From positions 64,230,881-64,294,880 of the forward strand of contig CM068581.1 of the NCBI GenBank assembly GCA_035048485.1: a stretch of DNA of 64,000 bases. Reading direction: 5' to 3'. Shown here one piece after another: positions 29,301 to 42,700 of this stretch (within the stretch, counting starts at the first letter, position 1; every line of letters begins with the position of its first letter). Position numbers and translations under genes: made by a program. The notes under the pieces were generated by a model. It ran no database searches. It saw only the letters and a list, made by a program, of their open reading frames with translations, and was not told the origin of the DNA. Origin of the DNA: Pteria penguin. Lineage: Eukaryota; Mollusca; Bivalvia; Pterioida; Pteriidae.

Positions 29301-32300
29301 AGCGTAACTAGTGGTTAAAATTTTGGACAATTAGCTAAGGAGGTACAGTGCATGTTAATATTTCTTTTATATCACCTGTGAGGTCATGCAACATACAGGG
29401 ATCACTGTATGTCTATTGGACTTTCTGTCCATCTGTCTGTTAGTCTGGTGGGAGTGACACTTTTGAAAAATGAAACCAAGGTATACATTTGCTTACTCAA
29501 GTCATATGAAAAATGTACCTATTCATATTACTTATTCTGTAATGTTCATGTAGGTATGGTTTTAATGTGGATGGCAGAAATAAGGCAGGATCAAGACAAA
29601 CTGTCAACAACAGTCTACCTTGGGGAAATAGGGTGTATAACAGTAAAGGATATGACTGGCAAGGTAGTGTATTTGCTGTCTCAGTTATATACATAGGGAA
29701 AGTGTTTATGTAAGCGATTGCAACATGTTATCTGTTGCTGAAATTCTCAGCCAGCAATTATGTGTTTGCTGTTTATGATTTAAATTAGTCACATTTGATT
29801 ATTTCTGGAGGTGTACATGTATCAGCTTATGAAATTTCATGGACAGTGAAGAAATGTATATGAAAAAAGTAAACCAAAATATTAGAAATAATGCAAGATA
29901 TTGTATGCCGATTCAGACAAAGTGAAGAAAATTTCTTGGAAATAGTGAAGAAAATTGCTTTCAGCAAAGTTAAGTTTGGTCTTAGAGGCTGAGTTGGCCA
30001 GGGCACATTGTTGAAAAAGCTGACTCTCACTTCTGGTATTTTATACACAGTTCATGATGAGGGATGGTCTACTAATGTATATGACAGATGTAGGTGGATT
30101 TCTTCCGGAATCTAGTACCTCTTCCACTAAACACTAGCAGTCACCATTTATATATAATTAGGTGGTTTAGTTGTGGTAGTGTTAAATGGCATTATAAAAA
30201 AAACTACTAAAATGTGGAACATATATCATTTCAGGGTACAACAAAGCAGGTTATAATAAGAACGGCTATGACCGATTTGGTTATGATAGCAAGGGATTTG
30301 ATCGTGAAGGATTTAATATTCTGGGCTATAGCAAGATAGGGGAATATGATGGCATCACTGAGTACAATGAGCAGGGATACAATGTAGAAAAATATAACAG
30401 GTATGGTATATTCAGCAGAAATATTTAACAGGTTTAGCTGGAATATAAAGCAATTCTGATGAATAGATTGATGATGTTTGTCCATTTGTCCATCTGCCTG
30501 TCCATTTGTCTGTCTGTCCATCAATCCGTCCGTCCGTCCCTCTGTCCATCTGCTTGTCTGTTTGTCTGTTAATACTTTAATGAAATTTCTGACTTCTAAA
30601 TTTGGAAGGACCAGAGATTTCATATTTTAAATGTGATATGACTTTGATATGCACTTTTGATTTCATATGAATACGAAATCAATATGACTTACATTTCACA
30701 GTGAAGTGATTTTACTAGAAATGTTAAATTTGCAATCTACCCTCTTCAACTTTGTCAGTTTAAACATTCATTGGATCTTATACTCTTTTTCATGTGTATC
30801 ATGAAAATAATTACCTGGATTGCAATTATGTTGAATTAAGAAGATTGTTGTTCATGCTCTAACATAATTGGGTTAAATTGATTGAAAAAAAAAAATAGAG
30901 AAAAATTTTATCTTTCATATTTTCAAAATATAATTAAAGGTTGACCCATTAAAGAAATCATTAATGAATAAGATATATGTTATTGTTTTTAGAACAGAAT
31001 GAGTCAAAACTCTTGATATAAAATTTTACTTTATTCCAGTAGAATATATGTTGAAATGTAAGTTAAGTTGCCATATTTCCCTTCACTATGTAGATAATTG
31101 TAAACTTAAATGGATATTTTATATAGAATTTCACCAATATTTGGGTCATATTGCACATTTTAGGCTTACATTTGAGTTATAGCATCTGCATTAATGTGCC
31201 CAGATATTCTAACAATAATTAACAATACCAATGATGTATCTAGAATTTTTAATTATATTTCACAGAGCTGGTATGAATTGCTACGGATACAACAGGAAAG
31301 GACTAAATTATTATGGTATGTCCTCTGGGTATTATTACAAGTGCAGACCCACACGACTAGCTCAGTGTCAACAATTGGATGATCGACCAAATGTCGAAGT
31401 GGTGCGATTTTCTCCAGGGAAAAGATGTAAAGAAGTCAACTGTGGCGAAAAATGTGGGTGTGTCCATGGAAATCAAACATTTGTATTTGGGGAGAAGGTT
31501 CAAATTGGATGTCATGTGTGTACTTGTTTAGTGACTGGAGCACTCGAATGTGAATGTCGAACACCATTTAAGAGAATGGAGATCCGGGACTTAACTGGAG
31601 CCGAGTTACAGAAATACCAGGCTGTCATACATCACCTGGCTACACAAACTGGATATCCGTCCAAGTGGTTCAAAATAGCCAGCTTGTTTTCTAATTACAA
31701 ACCACAAGCATCAGGAACGGAAACTTCGCTGGCATGGAATAGGTTTTTCTTGAAGCATGTTGAACAAGAGATGCAGAGTATTGATTGTGATGTCACAATA
31801 CCATATTATGATTGGACGGTAGATGCTGGAAAGCCCACCGAGTCGGTGATATGGTCAGCAAATGTATTTGGTGGTAACGGGGAAGGTGATAATGGTTGTG
31901 TCACAAGTCATTTATTTAAGGAGTATAATCCGCCATTTTGGTCGCCATGCCTTCGTCGAAGGTTTGATACAAGCATAAGCCTTCCTGATGCAGTACATGT
32001 ACAGTATGCTCTTAATGAACCATCGTATACTAATTTTAGACTTCGAATTGAATACATGGTGAATGTGTTTAAGACTTTTGTAGGAGGACATATGAATTCT
32101 GATTTAAGCCCTTATGATCCCCTATATCTTTCTTTTATGGCATATATTGATAAAATTTGGGATAAATGGCAAAAGAAACATCCAGATGGGTACTTACGTT
32201 TTCCTCCTGAGTTCAGATATAAGCCATTAGCCCCATTTAAGAATACACCACATGATGTAATAAGTTCAGAAATCCAGATGTGTGTGGAGTATATCCCGAT

Positions 32301-35300
32301 TACGGAGCGGAGGATTTGTAACATCACTCTACCTCTATATGGGTATGGAGCGGATGGTTATGACAGACACGGATTTGACAGGGAGGGATATGACAGGGAT
32401 GGATTTGACATTCGTGGATATGATAAGAATGGAAATACAGATAAAAGAGGCATCTATAATGCTCTGGGATTCGATAGGCATGGTTATGATAGACTTGGTT
32501 ATGATAAGTTTGGGCGGGATCGATTCGGATTTCATGTTGATACCTACAATCTGGATGGATTTAATGCTGAGGGATATGACAGATCTGGTTATGATCGGTA
32601 TGGCTTTGATCGTAATGGCCTTACACCTGCGGGATTTCACAGGAATGGCACATGGGCAGTCAGTCCTATTCCGGATATATTTGATCAGTATGGATTTAAC
32701 AGATATGGATTAAATAAATATGGATTTGACAGAAAAGGGTATGATGTATTTGGATTTGATTCATCTGGATTAAACAAAGATTTTTGTAATAATTATTTCC
32801 TGGGTCCTATATATATGATCATAAAGCACTGGAGCGAGCAGGAATTGGATAAACTGGATAACAGAACCATCCGGATCATTACCAGGATCTGTCCTGCAGT
32901 GACAGACCTGCCGACCTGGATGTACACTGTGAACTGGCTGAGGCGTGGTCAGCAGATTCCTCTCCTCGAGACAATTCAGGTACAGACAGGTCGAGATTAC
33001 AGTCTAGATCCTAACTATATACCAAGAACCTCCTCCGTACTGGATAATAAAATCTGGCTGCCCCTGTCACCTGATCAAAGGTTAGTAACATTTGTGGTAT
33101 ACACATGTTTAAACAAATTTTGTTGCATCAAACAAGTCATGCATTTATTTTAATGTTATTTTGACTTTTGTGATTTTTCTTAATATTTCATAGGCAGTTT
33201 GATTCAAGATTAACATGGAGTTATTACAAGAGTCTCTCCATTCTGAATTTTTACCTGATTTTCCCTTTTTTGTAATTTACCTCAGATATGTATATACATA
33301 ATGCATATCGCATTGTGAGATGTATATCGTGATATGTATTATATTGTGAGGTAGGGTTTTAACTTTAATTCTCAAAACTACTAATAAACTTCACTAATTG
33401 CATGCCTTTCTTTTTTTTCAAATACTAGTCTTTGCTAAGAAATTATTCTTATGTTTTTCTAACAACATTTCAGTGACATCTATATGACTTAGTTTTGACT
33501 TCTTATTTCAGGCTTTGTTTTGTTACATACTACTACAGTGAATGTCCGTTCGGAAGATTCCCTGTCAGCTGTCCAAGAGATCTGTGCCAAGGAAGAACAT
33601 GTCCAGGTAATTAATCCCCCATCGGTCAAACTGGAAGGGACTATAGGTTTCCACTTGGTCTGTCTGTCTGTTCGTCTGTCTGAGACACTTTGGTGGTTTT
33701 CTTGACTTTTTTGACCATTGAAGTCACTGACTTGAATCTGGTTTGTAGCTTTGTATCAGTGAGTTACAGATCTAGAACAAGTTTGGTTATGAGGGACTTA
33801 TTTTACATAGCTCTTGCACTTAGTAAATTTATGGAAACAAGTGGGGGACATGTACCCAGTATGCTTGTTTTATTATGACATGAATATAGAATTATTTATT
33901 AGGTTTGAAATTAAAGTGTAAACTGGGCCATTCATAAATCAGCAGTCATTAGAATTGTTGGTGTTTTGGGGTCTAAGTATGATAAGCTGTTATGAGCTCT
34001 CTTGTATAATATTCATTTCAATTCTTTTACACATTGGTGCTCATCTTAAGAAGGGAGATAAATACATACAAAACTTATAGTGGAATGTCTTTATACATTA
34101 TAGAATCATTGATGATATATGCTGGTTCTTCTCTGTAGGTGTACCTGACGCAGTATGTAGGACCAATAGATGTGGTGGTTGTAGTGTAGAGTGGTACAAT
34201 GGTCAGACAGGAAAACCAGTCGTCTGTTCAGGTCAGTTGACGTGTGAATTAATTTGTCTCCATCAATAATTGTACCATTTAGTTTAAACACATTGAATTT
34301 GGTTAAATGTGGTTGTCGGCTTGTTATGTATGTCTCTTTGATATTGAAAAGGTTGCCAAGGTGACCAGGGTCAAGAACGACCAGAAGGTTCCACCTGGAG
34401 GAAGTCAGAATGTGATACTTGTACCTGTAGGGTAAGTTATGTAACTATAACAATTTCTTTTTCTTGCCTTCATGTACTTGTTGGCCAAAGTGCAAAGAAG
34501 TCGTGAATCTACGTGCATTTACTAAGTCTGAATCCTTGTCTGGGTAAATGAGAAGGTATGCCAGTGTACCAATTGAAAGTCTGTGGTTTCTCCCATTACC
34601 TCCACCACCAAAAGCATGTCACATAGATGTCATGATCCTGGTGGGGCATTAAATGCATACAGATAATATATGTCCAACATAGCACATTTATACTACATTT
34701 GCCTGTTCATCCTTTCAATCTTCTACCCTGCTTTCAGGAATTTTGCTTCATCTTTGTGAATTGTTGTATTGGGAGCACTTGGGGTGTATAACAAACACAT
34801 TTTGATTTACACGAAAGACTGTATTTGACTTTTGTAAGTTTAGAGTCAAGAATTACTTATATTGTGCAAGAGCTAAGTGTATTATATAACACATTTCAAT
34901 GAAGGACAAGGCTAGTCAGTACAGTGGTGAGAACTACATGCAAGATAATTTTTTGACAGGTGGTATGGTGATATGTTATTGAAATTTTTCATTATCAGGG
35001 AGGAGTAATTTCATGTTCCACCACCAGGTGTCCTGCTGTTACATGTCGTTATCCTGTACAGTTGCTTGGGCAGTGTTGCCCGTCTTGTGATGGTAGGTAC
35101 CAGGGAGAGGGCGAAATGGTATTCCTTCAGAATAAAAAAATAATCATATGTTTCTTTTCCTACCTTACCGAAAAATGTTATTTTGGATGGGAGTTGTATT
35201 TTAGATTTTTAATGGGAAAAAGAATAAGAAATGCAAGAAAATATTTGCAATTCATGTCTTTGCCTTAAAAAAATGTGACCTAATCTATAATAAGGCGGAA

Positions 35301-38300
35301 CCTGAGAAACAAGTCTTTTTTTAGAAAATTTTATTGGTCGTGTACAGGTATTGCTTCAGGTAATCGAACAAAGAAAGGGGAGTGCAACCTTTTTTGGTAT
35401 TGCTATTTTACTAATTTGAATTTACTTTACAGTATTAATTTTCATAGGTTTTTAAGTGCATTTTGACTCGGGGATGGTTGCCTGAATTTAAGTAAGAGAA
35501 AATGCAAGTTTGAAAAATGGAAAAAATGTAAAGAGAAAATTCCTGCACAAATGCCACCAAACATGCTATAAAACTAAGTAAAATAAAAAATGTCTGTAAA
35601 AGTGTTAAATATGTATGTTGTAAAGAAAACCAATTGTATTTTTATTTTTCAGAAATTTTAATGCTCATATAGTATATGTACATAAAATCTCATGTTTTTT
35701 GCCTTTAAACACAATTTTCAGCTGGATGCCTCTACAAAAATCAGATCTATGACAATGGTGCCACATTTTCACCAGCCCGTTGTCAGGAATGCGAGTGCAA
35801 CCGAGGGGAGGTCACATGTAAACGGACTCCTTGCCCTGACCTTGGGAATTGTAAAAGCCCGTCCACACCACGAGGGGCCTGTTGTCCAGTATGTATGGAC
35901 TGTGGGAAATATGCCAATGCCACGCAATGGAGCCAAAGCCCATGCAAGAGATGCAGTTGTATTGTAAGTGGTACATTATATTGGAAACACAGGACAAAAC
36001 CTGAATAGGCCATTTCCCAGTTTGGTTTCTTTTATGATAAAATCTTGATTTTAGATGGAAATTTTAGTCCTTAAGCATGTAATAACAAAATTCTTTCAGT
36101 TTAATTTAAACAAAAGGCTAATAAGTGAACATGACATAGAGAAAATAGTGATATCTACTCATATACCACTATACTACTTTATTCTTCGATTTTGTTATGA
36201 TTAGAATACCTCATTGTTTGTCACATGCTTTTTAACTTATCAGGGCAGAATATTAGCTATTGTCATAATGTTAGTGTCAGCATTTGCGTTCACATAGACA
36301 AAAACTTATAACTCATAACTTACGAAAAATAAAAGATAGGAGCTCAGTATCCTTTGAAGTGTAAGTGATAGGGCTTTCATATTTTTCATTGCATAGATTC
36401 AGTATGACTCGCTTATATATGACAGTTGATTTAGTGGCATTGACCTTGACATTTTACTTAATTTTAGTTTGTTATAAAATTCTATTCTCATTAAAATGTA
36501 ATACTGCATCTGGAATCTTTGAATTTAGAAACTTTCAATTTCATCTTCGGTCAAGTTTTGGAATCATATCTAGTAGTTGCAAAATTGAGAAGTCATCCTA
36601 TTCCAGATATCTTTGTTATCATCTGACAGCCGTTGTTATAGCGTACAGTATTTCTTTCTTTAGATTTTATTTTAAATCTCTGTTACAATCTGCATTGGTC
36701 AACCAATTGCATTTCACAATTTTTACTCTCAAGAGTTAGGACAACTCACATTTTTATGATTTTGTACATGTAATCAGTTGACCATCATCAGGTTTAAGAT
36801 TGAAATTCAGAACTTTGTAATGGGGAATGAGGAGTAAAGTTTCACAAACATGACACTAGTTTGATACTGATGATCAATAAGTAACTGAAAAGGCTTTTAT
36901 TATGATTGAATGATGATAACTGATTAACAAAGCATATATTTACAGAATGGTAATGTAAGGTGTGTAGAGATTCAGTGTCCAGCTGTGACTTGTAATAGTC
37001 CACATACTCCAGACGGACAGTGCTGTCCAGAATGTCGATGTAAGCAGTTTGTTTCGTCAAATTCAGTATTATCGTCAAAATACAAGGATGAACTCTTTTC
37101 ACTGAAATTCTGAATTCTAATGAATGTTTGCAGTTGATGTTAATGTCAGTGTGACATAACATTTGTTTAAGATCATCAATGTTTGAAAAGACGACATCTC
37201 TGTAAAATGTTCTACATACCGTATTTACTCGAATATAATACGCACTTTTTTTCGCCAATTTGACCCCTCATTTTCTCACTGCTTATTATACATAGGGTTA
37301 GAAATCTGGAACTTTTTTTCCACACTTTTAAGCTTCAGCGGCGGATTTAGAGGAGTGCGTGTGTCCGTTAAAGTATCTAAAGCCGTCAATCAAACCCACG
37401 AGGCGTGAGATATATCTATTGTCTGTATACTGTCTGCTTCCCGTAGTAAATGCCCAAGGCGATAAAAGGAGTAAAGTCTACAATGTGGCAGAATACTTGT
37501 GCCGTGTTATTTAGCAATGGTTTCTGATTAGCAGATTGTACAGGTGATATAATAATTTATCCTTAATTGGTTAATCGATAGTTACGCAACAGGTGAAACT
37601 ACTTGACCGTAACGGCACGAGCATCGACAGTTTGGATAACATTCTTTCATTGGGTTTTTTGTATATATTTTGTCTTCACAAACATTTGCGATCTCCGCGT
37701 AAAGTTCACATAGCATCAGGGACGTATATGCATGTATTTACGTCCCTGATAGTATATTAGACACGCACGTTCATTCTAACGAGAGAGAAAAAATGAAGCG
37801 ATCGTTATGCGAGTTTGATTGTAAATGAAATGAAAGAGAGAAAAGTGTTGATATCACACGATGAATAAAGGCTGGTTGTTCTGTGCCGCTTTTGATAATA
37901 ATATACGTTACGCGATTACACTGTAAAAGGTATACGGCAAAGCAAATTCAGCTCGCGGTCTTGCTGTTTCAACACGAAATTGATATCTTGTTTTGGATTT
38001 TTCCCCTGCGTATTATACACGGAGTTAGATGTTTTTTCATGATTTTTGGGGTCATTTTGGGGGGTGCGTATTATAGTCGGGTGCGTATTATATTCGAGTA
38101 AATATGGTATTTTATGAATTAGGAATTCTGTATGTGAATAAAATAGAAAGGATAACTATCATCGTATTTATTCATAGTGCAGAGGAATGTGTATACTTCA
38201 AATTCTCTGATTCTCACTTCTGAAGTGTACAATATATTTTCTCCAGGAATTAAAAGCTTTGAGAGTGTCTGTCCTTTGCATAGTAATTTATTATAGTACA

Positions 38301-39680
38301 AAAGACATCATGTCTTGGGGCACACTTCCCTTTTTGGAAAAGTTAAAGTTTGAAGCTATGGAACGTTTTACATATGATGACATATTCATGATTGTTTTTT
38401 GATGTAATCATGAAGCATAGCATCATTTCAGATTTTATTTGCCCATATGAAGCATAATTAAACATTTTTGGAGTAGCAAAATCATTTTTCAATTTTTCAG
38501 CATGTTCCTATGGTGGCAAATTTTTGCGCGATGGAGAGTCCTTTTCTCCCTCGCCGTGTCAGGTGTGTACTTGTCGTTTTGGTAATGTGGAATGTGACAA
38601 GAAACAAGACTGTCCCCCTACCGACTGCGAGAATCCAGTCTATCCACCAGGGGGTTGCTGTCCTGTATGCAACAGTCGTAAGTAAAAGTTGGCAATTAAT
38701 AAATTAGGACAATTTATGTTGAAAATATTGGGTAAATATAGTAAGGTGACAGTGACACTCTTTTTTTCCTGTGAAGAGAATTATTTTTGTCTTCCCACTA
38801 CAATTAATGACAAAAAATGCCTTGGAATTGATGTCTCTACTTATATTTAGTAATATGTTTCTATGCCCCGGAATCAAAGATTCTGTTTTTTTGTCTGCTT
38901 GTCTGTGGCAAAAAAACTTTAAAATTGGTTTAACTTTGATTAGTAAGAGTAAGGGCTTAAGCTTTCAATATTTCACATGTGTATTCCTTGTGAAAGATCT
39001 TTCTGTCAATACAATAATTTTTTATGTCATGACCTTGATTGTGACTTTTGATCTACATTCAAGATTTTTTCCATATTTGAGACTTTGTTGCTGTTGGGGG
39101 CATTTGTATTTCACAAACACATCTTGTTTGCTTTTAGCATGTGATTATGACATGCGGACCTATCAGCACATGGAGTCATTCACGGCTAGTTACGATTCCT
39201 GTCTGAACTGTTCCTGTGTCAACTCAATCGTGAGGTGCATCCCAATACATTGTCCTTCCAGAAATCTTCCCTGTAGGAGCCCTGTCAGGAGGGGAGAAAA
39301 CTGCTGCGAATACTTCTGTCCAAGTAAATTTTGAAATAGGACTGTTGTGTGCAAAACTGTCTTATTATAGTTATTATAGTAAATAAATGTTTGTTGGTTC
39401 TTTAGACTTAATTCTTTCAAATGGTATGATGAAATAAGATCGTCTGATTGTTTGCTATTAGACCATTGTAAACATTTCCTATTCTACTGTATTTGTACAT
39501 GAGCACAACAGAAGTTTTAAAATGTCGACATGAGAGGTGTTTGATATACCTGTACAATGTATTAACAAAGTCATAAATTAGCCTGATCATTGATCATAGT
39601 CCTGTACATCCATAAATACAATATAATGTAGTAGCATAACCATAAAATGGACTGTATCATCTTTACTTAATATGATACTG

Positions 39681-39719
<39 letters not shown>

Positions 39720-42700
39720 CACTTACAATATTTTGGACAATTACTGCTACTCTAAGTTTAACTAGCAAGGAGAGGCCATATATTCATACATTATTTGCAA
39801 AAAGAGATGCAAGATGGATAATACTGGTTATATAATCATACTTAATTCTGTACTAGGTTGTACAGAGAGTGGACAGCAGTATGGTAATCGAGAGACATGG
39901 ACCTCAGTGAGTGACCCATGTAAGGTGTGTACTTGTACAGAGGGAGTGGTCACTTGTACAACTAAACAGTCTTGTGCTGTAACGTGTTCACATGGTGTTA
40001 TCCCAGCAGGCCAGTGCTGTTCACAGTGTAGAGGTAAGTCATGTGCTGTAACGTGATCACATGTTGTTATCCCAGCAGGCCAGTGCTGTTCACAGTGTAG
40101 AGGTAAGTCTTGTGCTGTAACGTGATCACATGGTGTTATCCCAGCAGGCCAGTGCTGTTCACAGTGTAGAGGTAAGTCTTGTGCTGTAACGTGATCACAT
40201 GGTGTTATCCCAGCAGGCCAGTGTTGTTCACAGTATAGAGGTAAGTCTTGTGCTCTAACGTGATCACATGGTGTTATCCCAGCAGGCCAGTACTGTTCAC
40301 AGTATAGAGGTAAGTCTTGTGCTCTAACGTGATCACATGGTGTTATCCCAGCAGGCCTGTGCAGTTCACAGTGTAGAGGTAAGTCTTCTGTTGTAACGTG
40401 ATCACATGGTGTTATCCCAGCAGGCCAGTGCTATTCATAGTGTAGAAGTAAGTCTTGTGCTGTAACGTGATCACATGGTGTTATCACAGCAGGCTTGTGC
40501 TGTTCACAGTGTAGAAGTAAGTCTTGTGCTGTAACGTGTTTACATGGTGTTATCCCAGCAGGCCAGTTCTGTTCACAGTGTAGAGGTAAGTCTTGTGCTG
40601 TAACGTAATCACATGGTGTTATCCCAGCAGGCCAGTGCTGTTCACAGTGTAGATGTAACTCTTGTGCTGTAACATGAACACATGGTGTTATTCCAGCAGG
40701 CCAGTGCTGTTCACAGTGTAGAGGTAATTCTTGTGCTGTAACATGATTACATGGTGTTATACCATCAGGCCAGTGCTGTTCACAGTGTAGAGGTAAGTCT
40801 TGTGCTGTAACATGATCACATGGTGTTATCCCAGCAGGCCAGTACTGTTCACAGTGTAGAGGTACGTCTTGTGCTGTAACATGTTCACATGGTGTTATCC
40901 CAGCAGGCCTGTGCTGTTCACAGTATAGAGGTAAGTCTTGTGCTGTAACGTGGTCACATAGTGTTATCCCAGCAGGCCAATGCTGTTCACAGTGTAGAGG
41001 TAAGTCTTGTGCTGTAACGTGGTCACACGGTGTTATCCCAGCAGGCCTGTGCTGTTCACAGTGTAGAGGTAAGTCTTGTGCTGTAATATGAGCACATGGT
41101 GTTATCCCAGCAGGCCAGTGCTGTTCACAGTATAGAGGTAAGTCCATTTTCCATCTGTATTCTGTATTTCTTTTGACTATAACGGTACTGAAGAATTAGA
41201 TTTTTTAAAAGTATTTGAAAGTACAAGAAAAAAAAAAGAATTAAAACTTTTCTTTTTTCCTTCATTGTACATTTTTTTTTATTTCTATCACTTGCATTTT
41301 GTCCAAAGAATTGAATGTAGAATTATTTCAAACAGTGTATTAGAGAGTCAAATATGTATTACTTTGAATTTCTCAAAGTTGATATATAGTGTCTTTCATA
41401 AGTGATAAATTGAAATTATTTTTAGCTTTTGCATGTAACTGTTTCCTGCTATTTTTAAAATCACAGCATATTCTTGACTGTATGTCTCACCAGTTACATT
41501 TTATTTACTTGATTCTTTTAGAGTGTATATTTGATGGCAGACGTTACAATGATGGACAGAGCTTCGCTGTTCAAGGACCACAATGCAAAATGTGTACCTG
41601 TTCCCGTGGTAATGTAAGATGTCAGCAGGCTGGGTCATGTCCAAGGTTACCATGCTCAGTGACAGAAGTGGAACCAGGAGAATGCTGTCCCAAATGCAAA
41701 GGTTATTGATTGGTTCTTACAGACAAATTATCGGAGGACAAGGTCATGGGGTTACAGGGGATAAAGTAGTCTCTCATTTTGTATGCCTGACTCTTTCTGT
41801 ACACATATGTTAATGTATGTCCACCATTTTATGGCTCTCTCAGTATATGCTAATGTATGTCCACCATTTTATGGCTCTATCAGTATATGCTAATGTATGT
41901 CCACCATTTTATGGCTCTGTCAGTATATGCTAATGTATTTCCATCATTTTATGTCTCTCTCAGTATAATTATGCTAATGTATGTCCACCATTTTATGGCT
42001 CTATCAGTATATACTAATGTATGTCCACCATTTTATGGTTCTCTCAGTATATGCTAATGTATGTCCACCATTTTATGGCTCTATCAGTATATGCTAATGT
42101 ATGTCCACCTATTTTATGTCTCTCTCAGTATATGCTAATGTATGTCCACCATTTTATGGCTCTCTCAGTGTATGCTAATGATGTCCACCATTTTATGGCT
42201 CTCTCAGTATATGCTAATGTATGTCCACCATTTTATGGCTCTATCAGTATATGCTAATGTATGTCCACCTATTTTATGTCTCTCTCAGTATATGCTAATG
42301 TATGTCCACCATTTTATGGCTCTCTCAGTGTATGCTAATGTATGTCCACCATTTTATGGCTCTCTCAGTGTCTGCTAATGTATGTCCACCATTTTATGGC
42401 TCTCTTAGTATATGCTAATGTATGTCCACCATTTTATGGCTCTCTCAGTATATGCTTATGTATGTCCACCATTTTATGGCTCTCTCAGTGTATGCTAATG
42501 TATGTCCACCATTTTATGGCTCTCTCAGTGTATGCTAATGTATGTCCACCATTTTATGGCTCTCTTAGTATATGCTAATGTATGTCCACCATTTTATGGC
42601 TCTCTCAGTATATGCTTATGTATGTCCACCATTTTATGGCTCTCTCAGTATATGCTAATGTATGTCCACCATTTGTGGTTATATAAACATGATTTGTTCA

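Larger units (their letters stand above)
28598..31320 (+). repeat. Coding GYD pentapeptide array 2a
   Basis: About 17 pentapeptides spread over exons 14-17 (GYNPQGFDR, YGFNVDGRNKAG, GYNKAGYNKNGYDRFGYD, GLNYYG). This array has no counterpart at the same site in unit 1, where Kunitz runs straight into the linker. It has the break GEYDGITEYNEQG, akin to those of arrays 1 and 2b. Confidence 0.88.

Noticed and set aside
32335..32640. Minus-strand ORF of 101 codons, and plus-strand ORF 32282-32713
   Set aside because: Both are other frames of the 15-bp-period GYD coding array in exon 17.
31266..33080. Idea that exon 17 is a processed pseudogene inserted in the gene
   Set aside because: It is in frame and phase with exons 16 and 18, has no stop or poly-A tail, and its domains are intact apart from the copper ligands.
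38771..39137. Upstream part of the 187-codon ORF ending in exon 25
   Set aside because: This part is the interspersed repeat and intron; the VWC domain starts only after the acceptor at 39137.
40431..41147. 238-codon minus-strand ORF of repeated 23-residue units
   Set aside because: It is the reverse reading of the 69-bp minisatellite, whose length is a multiple of three. No start context, domain or splice evidence.
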